Shown here: positions 7,578-17,961 of the stretch, one piece after another
Layout: the number at the start of each line of letters is the position of its first letter
Position numbering within the stretch: position 1 is the stretch's first letter
Assembly: GCA_034659015.1 (NCBI GenBank)
Contig: JAYEGL010000019.1
Coordinates: 1-64,000, forward strand
Direction of reading: 5' to 3'
From: Maricaulis sp034659015
Lineage (GTDB): Bacteria > Pseudomonadota > Alphaproteobacteria > Caulobacterales > Maricaulaceae
Length of the DNA stretch: 64,000 nucleotides
The notes under the pieces: generated by a model
What the model saw: the letters and a program-made list of their open reading frames with translations, nothing else
Told to the model about the DNA's origin: nothing
The model's database searches: none
Position numbers and translations under genes: made by a program

Positions 7578-10500
7578 CTATTCCGCCGGCTGGGTGTCGC
7601 CGCGATCCTCGCCCAGTGGCGTGTTGGACAGCATGCGCCGGCGCCACTGGCCCAGGCGCGCCGGCGCGCCCAGCAGCACCGGGGTGAGCACCAGCGTCAG
7701 CAGGGTGGAAAAGCCCAGCCCCCAGACCACGGCCGAGGAAAGCTGAACCCACCATTCCGAGGCCGGCCCGCCGATCGACAGCACCCCGTGGGCGAAATCG
7801 GCATTGATCTGGAACACCATGGGCAGCAGGCCGAAAATCGTCGTGATCGTCGTCAGCATCACCGGCCGCAGACGCTGGGCGGCGGTGCGCACGATGGCCT
7901 CGTCCACGCCCATGCCCAGCCCGCGCAGGCGCTGGAAGGTGTCGATCAGCACGATATTGTTGTTCACCACGATGCCGGCCAGCGTCACCACGCCCGTCCC
8001 CAGAAAGAGGATGGAGATGTAGGGGAAGGTCAGCAGCACGCCCAGCAGCACGCCGACAACGGACAGCACGACGGCCTGCAGGGTCAGCAGGACGTGCCAG
8101 AAATTGTTGAACTGCCAGAGCAGGATGACCGCCATCATGAAGAGCGAGGCCAGCATGGCATTGCCGAAGAAGGCGCCGGCTTCGGCGTTTTCCTCGTCGG
8201 CGCCGAGATAGTCGACATCCACCCGGCGGTCGATGGCGCCGCTTGCGACCTGTTCGTCGATCCAGGCGCGCAGTTCGGCCAGCAGGATATTCCCCGCATG
8301 GCCCTCGGCCGCATTGGCGCGGATCATCAGCACGCGCTTGCCGTCGCGGCGATTGATCGAGTCGATGCGCGGGCTCGCCACGCGGGTCACGAAGTTGGAG
8401 ATCGGCACGGCACCGGTCTGCGTATTCACGCGCAGGTCGTCGAGGCGCGAAATGTCGCGATCGGCTTCCGGGAAGCGGACGCGGATATCGACTTCCTCGT
8501 CGGCGTCGTCGGGCCGGTAGCGGCCGACGAGCGTGCCGGTGGTGACGAGCTGGACCGCCGCGCCGATCTGGGTGACGTCGGCGCCGAAACGGCCGGCTTC
8601 CTCGCGGTCGACGTCCAGGCGCCATTCCACGCCGGGCAGGGGCAGCGTGTCCTCGATGTCGGTGGTGCCGTCCATCGTGTCGACGTAGGAGCGGATCAGG
8701 CGCGCGGCCTGTTCCAGCGCCGCGGCATCGTCGGACCGCAGCTCCACCTGGATGTCCTTGCCCACGGGCGGGCCCTGCTGAAAGGGGCGCACCTCGACGA
8801 TGACGCCGGGAATGCCGGTCATGGCCTCGCGGATGCGGCGTTCGATCAGGCGTCCGTTGGGCCGCTCGCCGAAGGGTTCGAACTCGACGAAAATGCGCGC
8901 CACGCTGTCGGCCGGGGCCGAACCCGTGCCGTCGAAGGGGGAGCGCTGGGGCGGTTCGCCGGCGACGGTGTAATAGCCCTTGATGCCTTCGATTCCCTCC
9001 AGCCGCCTTTCGGCGTCCAGGGCGAGTTCATACTGTTCGGCCGGCGAGAGATTGCCGCGGGCGCGGATGAAGACGTAGAGCTGTTCCGGCTCGGCATCGA
9101 GGAAAAACTCGGTCCGCATGGTCGAGGCGCGGGCCCCGAAACTCATGACGATGATGACGACGACGGTCAGCGCGGCCAGGCACACCATGACCGGCCGCTT
9201 CACCAGGGCCGAGATGGTGCGGGCATAGACCCCGGTGAGCCCCGGCAGGGCGGTCGGGTCGCCGGCCTCGGTTGCGTTGAGACGGGCCACGGCGGACGTC
9301 TCGTCGGCCACGCCGCCCTTGCGGCCGAGAACCGAACCCAGCGTGGGCAGGAAGATCAACGCCATGACCAGGGCCGAGGACAGGACGAAGATCAGGGTCA
9401 GCGGCAGGAAGGCCATGTACTGGCCGGGAATGGAATTCCAGAACAGGAAGGGCACGAAGGCCGCCAGCGTGGTCGCCGTCGAGGACACGATGGGCCAGAA
9501 CATGCGCTTGCCGGCTGCCGCATAGGCCTCTTTCCTTGTGTCGCCCTCGGCCAGTTTCCGGTCGGCGTATTCCACCACCACGATGGCGCCGTCGACCAGC
9601 AGTCCCACGGCCAGCACCATGGCGAACATCACCATGAAATTGATGGTGAGCCCGTAGATACTGAGCAGAAGGAAGGAAAAGAGAAAGCTCGAGGGGATCG
9701 CCACGCCCACCAGAAGCGCCGAGCGCAGGCCGAGCGCGGCCACGACCAGGATCAGCACCAGCACGATGGCCAGCATGATGGAGGAGGTCAGGCTCTGCAG
9801 GCTGTCGCTGACATAGGTGGACAGGTCGAGGCTGAAATCATGGCGTACGGTGTCCGGCCAGGTTTCCGAAATCTCGTTGGTCAGGGCGCGAACCGCCGCG
9901 GCCGTCTCCATGATGTTCTCGCCGGAACGCCGCACGACCTGCAGCGTGTAGGCGGGCGAGCCGTTATAGCGCGAGAAGCTGTCGGCATCCTTGAAGGTGC
10001 GCCGCACGGTGGCCACGTCTTCCAGTGTCACGACGGTGTCGCCGGACCGCGTCAGCGGAAGGCGAAGCGCATCCTCGGCGTCCTCGAACAGGCCGGGAAC
10101 CTTGACCTGGAAACGGGCCTCGCCGCTGTCCAGCGAGCCGGCCGCGATCAGCCGGTTGTTGGACTGCACGGCGTTGAACAGCGCGTTGTATGTGACGCCA
10201 TAGGTTTCCAGCAGGGCCGGATCGATGACGATTTCCAGCACTTCGTCGCGGATGCCCTGCACGTCGACCTGCAGGATCTGCGGCAGGGTCTCGATCTCGT
10301 CTTCCAGGTCGCGGGCGATGCGGTAGAGCGTGCGTTCCGGTGCTTCGCCATAGACCTGTACGGCGATGGTCGGGGCCAGGGCGGAATTGAATTCCTGGAT
10401 CACCGGTTCGCGGACGTCCTCGGGATATTCGCGGCGCGCCATGTCGACGGCCTCGCGCACGTCCTGCACGGACTGGTCGGCATCGAAGGGCACGTCGAAC

Positions 10501-10784
10501 TCGGCGATCAGCGTGCCCGCGCCCAGGGAGGCCGTGCCGTTGAGTTCCTCCAGCCCCTCGATCGAGCGCATCTCGGTTTCGGTCGGCCGCACGATCAGGC
10601 GTTCGGCATCCTCCGGGGAAATGCCGTCCAGCGGCACGACCACGATGACGAAGGGGAAGGGGATGTCCGGGTCGGCTTCGCGGGGCAGGTTGACGAAAGA
10701 CAGGAAGCCCGCCGCCAGGGCGCACACGAAAATGGCCAGCACCATGCGGGCCCGGTTGATGGCGAAATCGACGACGCCGGTCAC
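7578..10784 (-). CDS. efflux RND transporter, inner-membrane permease subunit
   Basis: A 1068-residue resistance-nodulation-division pump (AcrB/MexB-like superfamily), proton-driven, forming the inner-membrane trimer of a tripartite efflux system. Two halves each show TM1, a large periplasmic loop and a block of about five membrane segments. The proton-relay region in TM4 reads VGLLVDGAIVVVEYAD, so the usual AcrB Asp-Asp pair is Asp-Gly here, as in some RND subfamilies. The gene overlaps the upstream adaptor gene by 4 bp (ATGA coupling). No outer-membrane TolC-like gene is adjacent. Substrate unknown. Confidence 0.92.
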   Translation of the reverse strand: MTGVVDFAINRARMVLAIFVCALAAGFLSFVNLPREADPDIPFPFVIVVVPLDGISPEDAERLIVRPTETEMRSIEGLEELNGTASLGAGTLIAEFDVPFDADQSVQDVREAVDMARREYPEDVREPVIQEFNSALAPTIAVQVYGEAPERTLYRIARDLEDEIETLPQILQVDVQGIRDEVLEIVIDPALLETYGVTYNALFNAVQSNNRLIAAGSLDSGEARFQVKVPGLFEDAEDALRLPLTRSGDTVVTLEDVATVRRTFKDADSFSRYNGSPAYTLQVVRRSGENIMETAAAVRALTNEISETWPDTVRHDFSLDLSTYVSDSLQSLTSSIMLAIVLVLILVVAALGLRSALLVGVAIPSSFLFSFLLLSIYGLTINFMVMFAMVLAVGLLVDGAIVVVEYADRKLAEGDTRKEAYAAAGKRMFWPIVSSTATTLAAFVPFLFWNSIPGQYMAFLPLTLIFVLSSALVMALIFLPTLGSVLGRKGGVADETSAVARLNATEAGDPTALPGLTGVYARTISALVKRPVMVCLAALTVVVIIVMSFGARASTMRTEFFLDAEPEQLYVFIRARGNLSPAEQYELALDAERRLEGIEGIKGYYTVAGEPPQRSPFDGTGSAPADSVARIFVEFEPFGERPNGRLIERRIREAMTGIPGVIVEVRPFQQGPPVGKDIQVELRSDDAAALEQAARLIRSYVDTMDGTTDIEDTLPLPGVEWRLDVDREEAGRFGADVTQIGAAVQLVTTGTLVGRYRPDDADEEVDIRVRFPEADRDISRLDDLRVNTQTGAVPISNFVTRVASPRIDSINRRDGKRVLMIRANAAEGHAGNILLAELRAWIDEQVASGAIDRRVDVDYLGADEENAEAGAFFGNAMLASLFMMAVILLWQFNNFWHVLLTLQAVVLSVVGVLLGVLLTFPYISILFLGTGVVTLAGIVVNNNIVLIDTFQRLRGLGMGVDEAIVRTAAQRLRPVMLTTITTIFGLLPMVFQINADFAHGVLSIGGPASEWWVQLSSAVVWGLGFSTLLTLVLTPVLLGAPARLGQWRRRMLSNTPLGEDRGDTQPAE

Positions 10785-11848
10785 CGTACGGCTCCCTCCC
10801 GCGAGACATCCACCTCGACGCCGTCGGCCACGAAGTCCTGGCCCAGCACGATGACTTCGGCGGTATCGGGCAGACCGGCCACCCAGACCTGCTCGCCGTC
10901 ATCGCTCAGAAGGTCCACCGGCACGAAGCGCACGCGATTGCCGGTCTCCACGATACGCACGCCCAGAACGCCGTCGGCGTTGAGGGCGAGGATGGAGGCC
11001 GGGATGCGGTGGGCCGGGGCTTCGGGCAGATCGAGTTTGATTTCCGCGGTGATGCCGGAACGGATCGTGTGATCGGGATTGGGCGCTTCCAGTTCGACGC
11101 GGAAGGTGCGCGTCGCCGGATCGGCGCGGCGCTCGATGAAGCGGATCGTGCCTTCCACCGTCTGGCCGGTGACCAGGCGGGCGCGGCCGGGCATGCCCGG
11201 TTCCAGGTCGGCGACATGGCGTTCGCCGACCTCGGCGGTCACCAGGACCGGGTCGAGCTGGACGACCGTGCCGCAGGGATCGCCGGCGCGCAGAAAATCG
11301 CCGACTTCGGCATCGCGCCCGTCGAACACGCCGTCGAAGGGCGCCACGAGATCGACATTGCCCAGTTCCTGGCGGGCCGCTTCCAGACGCGCGCGCGCCG
11401 CATCGCGGGCGGCCTCGGCGGCGGCGACCTGGTTGGCGGAACGGTGGCCGCGATTGCTCAGCTCGGTGGCGGCGTCGTATTCCAGCTGGCGGGCGCGCAG
11501 ATCGGCCTGGGCCTGCTGCACGGCGGCGGCCCGGGCGTCGACATCGAGGCGGCAGAGAAGGTCGCCGGCCTCGACCCGCGTGCCTTCGACCCGGTCTGCC
11601 TCGGCGACGCGTCCGCCGGTTTCCGCGCGGACCCGGACTTCCCGGAACGCTTCGGTGCGTCCGCGCAGGGACAGGGTGGCAGGGCGCATCTGCGCCTCCA
11701 CCGTGCGTGTGACCACCTCGAAGCGATGGGTTTCGGGCTCGGCGTCCGTTTCGTTCGACTCGGCACCGCCGTTGAGCAGCGTGCCCACGGCGAACAGCAG
11801 CACGACGGCGAGGAAGATGACGATGGCGGTGAGGTAGGAGCGGTTCAT
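10781..11848 (-). CDS. efflux RND transporter periplasmic adaptor subunit
   Basis: A 355-residue membrane fusion protein that links the RND permease to an outer-membrane channel. An N-terminal hydrophobic anchor (YLTAIVIFLAVVLLFAVGTLL) is followed by the lipoyl-like half-motif (VRAETGGRVAEADRVEGTRVEAGDLLCRLD), an alpha-helical hairpin rich in Ala/Arg/Gln, the second lipoyl half (LVAPFDGVFDGRDAEVGDFL) and a beta-barrel domain. It is the first gene of the pump operon and its stop overlaps the permease start. Confidence 0.9.
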   Translation of the reverse strand: MNRSYLTAIVIFLAVVLLFAVGTLLNGGAESNETDAEPETHRFEVVTRTVEAQMRPATLSLRGRTEAFREVRVRAETGGRVAEADRVEGTRVEAGDLLCRLDVDARAAAVQQAQADLRARQLEYDAATELSNRGHRSANQVAAAEAARDAARARLEAARQELGNVDLVAPFDGVFDGRDAEVGDFLRAGDPCGTVVQLDPVLVTAEVGERHVADLEPGMPGRARLVTGQTVEGTIRFIERRADPATRTFRVELEAPNPDHTIRSGITAEIKLDLPEAPAHRIPASILALNADGVLGVRIVETGNRVRFVPVDLLSDDGEQVWVAGLPDTAEVIVLGQDFVADGVEVDVSREGAVR

Positions 11849-12018
11849 GTCACGACCGTTTGGTCCGCAAGCGGGGCCGGGGCGGGGCCGCGGGCGGAAA
11901 CACTGTTTACTGGCACCCTAGATACCTCCCATGGCCGGGCGTGACGAGGCTTTTCCGTACAGCCTTTTCCGGCCGCCTCCGGGCAGACCGGAGTGCGGCC
12001 AGTGTCGCATGGCCAGTG

Positions 12019-13200
12019 TCACACGGCCTGGCCGGCGCACCAGCCCGACGACCAGGCCCACTGGAAGTTGTATCCGCCAAGCCAGCCGGTCACGTCAACA
12101 ACCTCGCCGATGAAAAACAGGCCCGGCACGTCGCGGGCCTGCATGGTGCGGCTGTCGAGCCCGTCCGTATCGACCCCGCCCAGCGTCACCTCCGCCGTGC
12201 GATAGCCTTCCGAACCGGTCGGACGCACCGTCCAGTTTTCCAGCATAGCGGCGGCATGCTGCAGTTTCTTGTCGGACTGGTCGGCCATGTTTCCGGCCAG
12301 GCCGGCCTCTTCGGCCAGCAATTGGGCAAGCCGTTTGGGCAGATGCTCGCCGAGCACGCTCTGCAAGGCCTGGCGGCCCTGTTCGGAACGCGCGCGGCGC
12401 AGCGTGTCGAACCAGTCCGTGCCCGGCACAAAGCGGATCGCGATGTCGTGACCCTCGCGCCAGAACGAGGAGATCTGCAGGATGGCCGGCCCGCTCAGCC
12501 CGCGATGGGTGAACAGCATCGCTTCGTCGAAGGCGGTCCGGCCGCAGGAAGCCGTGACGCCGGCAGACACGCCGGAGAGCGGTTTGAAGCGCGCCATCGT
12601 GTCCGGATCGAAGGTGAGCGGCACGAGGGCGGGGCGGGTCTCGGTCATGGCCAGCCCGTATTGCCGGGCGGCGTCATAGCCGAAGCCGGTCGCGCCCATC
12701 TTGGGGATCGACTTGCCGCCGCTGGCGATCACCAGCGAGTGGCAGTCCACCGTGCCGCCATCGCTCAGCGTCAGCGCGAAACCGTCACCCTCGCGCCGGT
12801 GTTCCGTCACCGAGACGCCCAGTCTCAGTTGCGCGCCGGCCTCGGCCATGTCGCCAGTCAGCCCGTCGATGATCTGTCTGGCGGAGTGGTCGCAGAAAAG
12901 CTGGCCCAGCGTCTTCTCGTGCCAGGCGATGCCGTGCCGGTCGACCCAGTCGATGAAGTCCCATTGCGTGTAGCGCTTCAGCGCCGACTTGGCGAAATGG
13001 GGGTTGGCGGAGAGGAAATTGCCCGGCCCGGCATGCAGGTTGGTGAAATTGCACCGCCCGCCGCCGGAAATGCGGATCTTCTCGCCCGGCGCCTTGGCGT
13101 GTTCGATCACGCAAACGGACCGGCCGCGGCGGCCGGCCTCGATGGCGCACATCATGCCCGCCGCGCCGGCGCCGATAATGACGACGTCGAATTGTGTCAT
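12019..13200 (-). CDS. NAD(P)/FAD-dependent oxidoreductase (HI0933/YhiN family)
   Basis: A 393-residue flavoprotein of the HI0933-like (YhiN/BaiN) family. The N-terminal dinucleotide-binding motif is VVIIGAGAAGMMCAIEAGRRG, followed by the hallmark GEKIRISGGGRCNFTN. The C-terminal FAD motif is GLFFIGEVVDVTGWLGGYNFQWAWSSG. Physiological substrates are not settled for most members; BaiN is named for bile-acid reduction, which is unlikely to be the role here. It follows the alpha/beta hydrolase gene with only 2 bp between them, so the two are probably co-transcribed. Confidence 0.88.
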   Translation of the reverse strand: MTQFDVVIIGAGAAGMMCAIEAGRRGRSVCVIEHAKAPGEKIRISGGGRCNFTNLHAGPGNFLSANPHFAKSALKRYTQWDFIDWVDRHGIAWHEKTLGQLFCDHSARQIIDGLTGDMAEAGAQLRLGVSVTEHRREGDGFALTLSDGGTVDCHSLVIASGGKSIPKMGATGFGYDAARQYGLAMTETRPALVPLTFDPDTMARFKPLSGVSAGVTASCGRTAFDEAMLFTHRGLSGPAILQISSFWREGHDIAIRFVPGTDWFDTLRRARSEQGRQALQSVLGEHLPKRLAQLLAEEAGLAGNMADQSDKKLQHAAAMLENWTVRPTGSEGYRTAEVTLGGVDTDGLDSRTMQARDVPGLFFIGEVVDVTGWLGGYNFQWAWSSGWCAGQAV

Positions 13201-13202
13201 GC

Positions 13203-14147
13203 CTAGGCGGGTTTCGCGCAGACCCGGTCGAGCCAGTCCGCGAAATCGGCCATCGCCTTGTCGCGGCCGACCTCGTTGATCGTCTCGTGGCGGAAGCCTT
13301 CGAGGATCTCGCAGGTCACGTCGGTCATTCCCGAACGTTCCAGCCGGGCTGCGAGATGGCGCACCGCCTTGCCGTCATCCGTCGCCGGGTCCTGCGAACC
13401 GCCGACCAGATGCACGGGCAGGTCCTCGGGCAGGTCGTCGAGATTGTCGTCGTCCTCGGCATAGGCGACGCCCTCGAGGAAATCGCGCCACAGCGACACG
13501 GCGGAAGGCCAGCCGCACAGCTCGTCGGCGAGGTAGATGTCCACCTCCTCCGGGTCCGAGGAGATCCAGTCCGCATCGGTACGCCGTTCGGGAAAGCGCT
13601 TGTTCCAGGCCTTGAAGGTAAGCCTGTCGATGATGGTGCTGGGCGTGTGCGGGCCGCCGAACAGGGACTCCCACCACAACACCAGCCGGATCGCGGCCTT
13701 GGTCGGGCCCAGCGCCATATTGCCGTTCCAGGGGGCGACGCCGGCCAGCCCGTCCGGCTCGCGCAGGGCATGGTTGAAGGCGATGACGGCGCCCATGGAA
13801 TGTCCGAAGACGACCAGCGGCAGGCCGGGCCAGCGGCGCTTGAGGTCGTCCTCGACCGCCTTCACGTCGCGCATCACCTTGTCCCAGCCGTCCGTGTCGG
13901 CGAAGCGGCGCGGGGCACCGTCCCCGGCCGTGGTCAGCCCGTGACCGCGATGATCGTGGGCGGCGACGTGATAGCCGCGCGAAGCGAGATAGTCGGCGAA
14001 GCGCTCGTAGCGGGCGGCCCGGTCGGCCATGCCGTGATTGATGTGCACGATGCCGCGCGGCGTGCCTTCGGCCTCGCGGATATACAGGGCCAGCGAGGCG
14101 CCCGTGGGGCTGGCCAGCCGCTCCATCCTGAACTGGGTTTCGGTCAT
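13203..14147 (-). CDS. alpha/beta hydrolase, monoacylglycerol-lipase-like
   Basis: A 314-residue serine hydrolase of the Hydrolase_4 (lysophospholipase/monoacylglycerol lipase) group. Visible motifs are HINHGMADRAARYERFADYLASRGY (oxyanion and cap region), DHRGHG, the nucleophile elbow GHSMG and a C-terminal His in GFRHETINE. It starts 96 bp from, and divergent to, glycerol kinase. That context fits release of glycerol from acylglycerols with phosphorylation by the neighbour; the link is inferred. Confidence 0.85.
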   Translation of the reverse strand: MTETQFRMERLASPTGASLALYIREAEGTPRGIVHINHGMADRAARYERFADYLASRGYHVAAHDHRGHGLTTAGDGAPRRFADTDGWDKVMRDVKAVEDDLKRRWPGLPLVVFGHSMGAVIAFNHALREPDGLAGVAPWNGNMALGPTKAAIRLVLWWESLFGGPHTPSTIIDRLTFKAWNKRFPERRTDADWISSDPEEVDIYLADELCGWPSAVSLWRDFLEGVAYAEDDDNLDDLPEDLPVHLVGGSQDPATDDGKAVRHLAARLERSGMTDVTCEILEGFRHETINEVGRDKAMADFADWLDRVCAKPA

Positions 14148-14242
14148 GCGCGCTTCCCTCGTGTTTCGCCTGGGACCCTAGCGCGTTTCGTTCAATCGCG
14201 TCATGGCTATAGTCACAAGACACGCAAAAGCGGGGAGGGGCA

Positions 14243-15733
<1,491 letters not shown>

Positions 15734-15762
15734 GGGGGCAGGCCTATGCCCATATCCATTTC

Positions 15763-15856
15763 CCCCGGACTTGTTCCGGGGTCGACCGGCGGGAGCGTCT
15801 ACTGCCCGACGGAACCATAGCGCTTCACCTCAACAGGCCCCGGAACAAGTCCGGGG
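15763..15856. repeat. MITE-like inverted-repeat element
   Basis: Two 19-bp copies of CCCCGGACTTGTTCCGGGG lie in exact inverted orientation at 15763-15781 and 15838-15856, enclosing 56 bp. Each copy is itself an imperfect hairpin. Flanking T and A runs (TTTC before, GAAAA after) extend the terminal symmetry. It sits between convergent glpK and metB and resembles a short non-autonomous repeat or a bidirectional termination structure. Confidence 0.7.
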
Positions 15857-15878
15857 AAAATAGCGCTGGTGAACCAAC

Positions 15879-17021
15879 CTACCCCAGAGCCGCATCCAGA
15901 TCGGCGATCATGTCGGCGGCGCCTTCAAGGCCCACCGACAGCCGGATCAGCGTGTCGGGCACGCCGGCTTCCTCGCGCGCCTGCGGGGACATGGAGGCGT
16001 GGGTCATCAGGGCGGGGATGCAGACCAGGCTTTCCACACCGCCCAGCGACTGGGCCAGGGTGAACAGCTCGAGCCGCGAAACGACGTCGCGCGGGCTGGC
16101 GGCCTTGCCGGAAAGCTGGATCGAGATCAGCTGGCCGAAACCGTCCTGCTGGCGCGCGGCGATGTCGTGGCCGGGATGGGTCTTGAGGCCGGGATAGTCG
16201 ACATGGGCGATGCGGTCGTCGCGGGCCAGCCATTCGGCGACGGCCCGGGCGCTCTCGCACTGGGCCCTGGCGCGCAGGGGCAGGGTGCGCAGGCCGCGCA
16301 GGGCGAGATAGCTGTCGAAGGCGCCGGCGCCCGTGCCTACGCAGTTCGCCCACCATTTCAGCGTGTCGGCCCGCTCGGCGTCGGCACAGCACACCACGCC
16401 GCCCACCATGTCGGAATGGCCGTTGATCAGCTTGGTGATCGACTGGACGGAATAGTCCGCGCCCAGATCGAGCGGGCGCTGCAGCACCGGCGACATCACC
16501 GTATTGTCCACGGCCAGTTCGGCGCCGGCTTCGCGGGTGAGGCGCGCCAGGGCTTCCAGATCGGTGATGCGCAGGCGCGGATTGGACGGGCTTTCCGCCA
16601 GGACGAGCGCGGTCTTTTCCTTCAGGGCTTCGGCCACGGCGTCGAGGTCCGACGTGTTCACATAGACCGGCACCAGCCGGCCGCCGTTTGCGCGCGCATC
16701 CAGCAGGCGGCGCGTGCCGCCATAGGCGTCGTGCGAGCACACCACGCGCGCGCCCAGAGGCAGGTCGTGCAGGAGAAGGTCGATGGCCGACATGCCCGAC
16801 CCGGTGACCACGGCCCCGGCGGCGTTTTCCAGCTCGGCGATGGCGTCGGCCAGCATGGCGCGGCCGGGATTGGCCGTGCGCGCATAGTCGAAAGCCGGCT
16901 GCACGGCCGGATCCTCGCGGCGATAGGCGGTGGACAGCGAGATCGGCGGAATGACGGCGTTCCAGCTCCGGTCCGTGTTGAGACCGGCGCGGATCGCCCG
17001 GGTGCGGGCATCCTTGGTCAT
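15879..17021 (-). CDS. metB: cystathionine gamma-synthase / O-acylhomoserine sulfhydrylase (trans-sulfuration PLP enzyme)
   Basis: A 380-residue Cys/Met-metabolism PLP enzyme that condenses activated homoserine with cysteine or sulfide. The PLP lysine is K197 in SVQSITKLINGHSDM. Other family marks are FDYARTANPGR, GSGMSAIDLLL and ESPSNPRLRITD. The start MTKDARTRAIRAG was chosen because the 22 extra residues of a longer frame fall inside the upstream metX coding region. The gene begins 1 bp after the metX stop, in a hom-metX-metB operon behind a SAM-II riboswitch. MetB versus MetZ specificity cannot be fixed from sequence alone. Confidence 0.85.
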   Translation of the reverse strand: MTKDARTRAIRAGLNTDRSWNAVIPPISLSTAYRREDPAVQPAFDYARTANPGRAMLADAIAELENAAGAVVTGSGMSAIDLLLHDLPLGARVVCSHDAYGGTRRLLDARANGGRLVPVYVNTSDLDAVAEALKEKTALVLAESPSNPRLRITDLEALARLTREAGAELAVDNTVMSPVLQRPLDLGADYSVQSITKLINGHSDMVGGVVCCADAERADTLKWWANCVGTGAGAFDSYLALRGLRTLPLRARAQCESARAVAEWLARDDRIAHVDYPGLKTHPGHDIAARQQDGFGQLISIQLSGKAASPRDVVSRLELFTLAQSLGGVESLVCIPALMTHASMSPQAREEAGVPDTLIRLSVGLEGAADMIADLDAALG

Positions 17022-17022
17022 G

Positions 17023-17961
17023 TCAGCTCCCGAGGAAATCCGTGATGGCGTCGGCGATCGCGCGCTCTTCCTTGAGGAAGGCGTCATGACCGAAGCGCGA
17101 ATGGAGGGTTTTCAGCCGGGCCTCCGGCGTCGAGCCGGCGGCTTCCGCGATCTGGGCGGCAGGGACGAGGCGGTCCTCCAGCACGGCGAGATAGGTTACC
17201 GGGCATTCGATGGCATTGAGATCGACGGTGTGGCTGTCCATGGAGTGCGACAGGGCGAGGAAGCGTTCCGGCGACACCGTTTCGGCATAGTCGCGGCCGC
17301 GTGCTTCCAGATAGCCGGCGATGCCGTTGGCGTCGCGGCTGTCCGCGTCGGGCGCGTAGAAACGCGCTTCCAGCTCTTCCGGCGTGCGGTAGGTGGTCAT
17401 GGCCAGGCGGCGGGCCAGGTCCAACCCGGCCTTGCCGTCGCCCAGGCGCAGGGCGAGTTCCACGGTCTCGCGCTGGATCGAGCGCCAGGCCTGGGCCATG
17501 GCGCAGGCGCGATGGGCGCCGGAGATCACCAGCAGCTTGCCGATGCGCTGCGGCGCGATGGAGGCCAGGGCCAGCCCGATCATGCCGCCATAGGAGGAGC
17601 CGACAATGTCGAACCGGCCGACACCGGCCGCATCGGCCAGGGCGAGGATGCCGCGGGCCTGGTCGGCCGTGGTGGGGAAGGGGGCGAGTTCCTCGCCGAT
17701 GAAGTCGAAGGAGAGGATGCGGCGGCGTTCGGTGTCGATGGCGCGGCCGGGACCGGCCTGGACCGACCACCAGCCCTGGCCGTCCTCATGGCCGGCGACA
17801 TCGCGGCCGGAGGATATGCCGCCGAGCACGACGACGACCGGTGCGTCGTCCGGTCCGGTGATCCGGCCGGTCACGCGCACCGGCGATCCGTTTTCCGCCA
17901 GGGCGATCGTGGTGATGTCACGACATCGGATGGAGGGGGCGCATTCCAGGGTCACGGCCAT
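17023..17961 (-). CDS. metX: homoserine O-acyltransferase (MetX family)
   Basis: A 312-residue alpha/beta-hydrolase-fold acyltransferase that activates homoserine for methionine synthesis. The nucleophile elbow is VGSSYGGMIGLALA, the Asp is in LEDRLVPA and the His in RFGHDAF. It is shorter than classical MetX of about 340-380 residues. Acetyl versus succinyl donor cannot be told by eye. The start ATG shares one base with the hom stop (TGATG), which implies translational coupling. Neighbours hom and metB place it firmly in the methionine pathway. Confidence 0.85.
   Translation of the reverse strand: MAVTLECAPSIRCRDITTIALAENGSPVRVTGRITGPDDAPVVVVLGGISSGRDVAGHEDGQGWWSVQAGPGRAIDTERRRILSFDFIGEELAPFPTTADQARGILALADAAGVGRFDIVGSSYGGMIGLALASIAPQRIGKLLVISGAHRACAMAQAWRSIQRETVELALRLGDGKAGLDLARRLAMTTYRTPEELEARFYAPDADSRDANGIAGYLEARGRDYAETVSPERFLALSHSMDSHTVDLNAIECPVTYLAVLEDRLVPAAQIAEAAGSTPEARLKTLHSRFGHDAFLKEERAIADAITDFLGS

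Noticed and set aside
7788..11072. 1094-codon open frame antisense to the RND pump genes
   Set aside because: It mirrors two well-supported genes, has the His/Gly/Gln-rich composition typical of antisense frames in GC-rich DNA, and has no motif or ribosome site.
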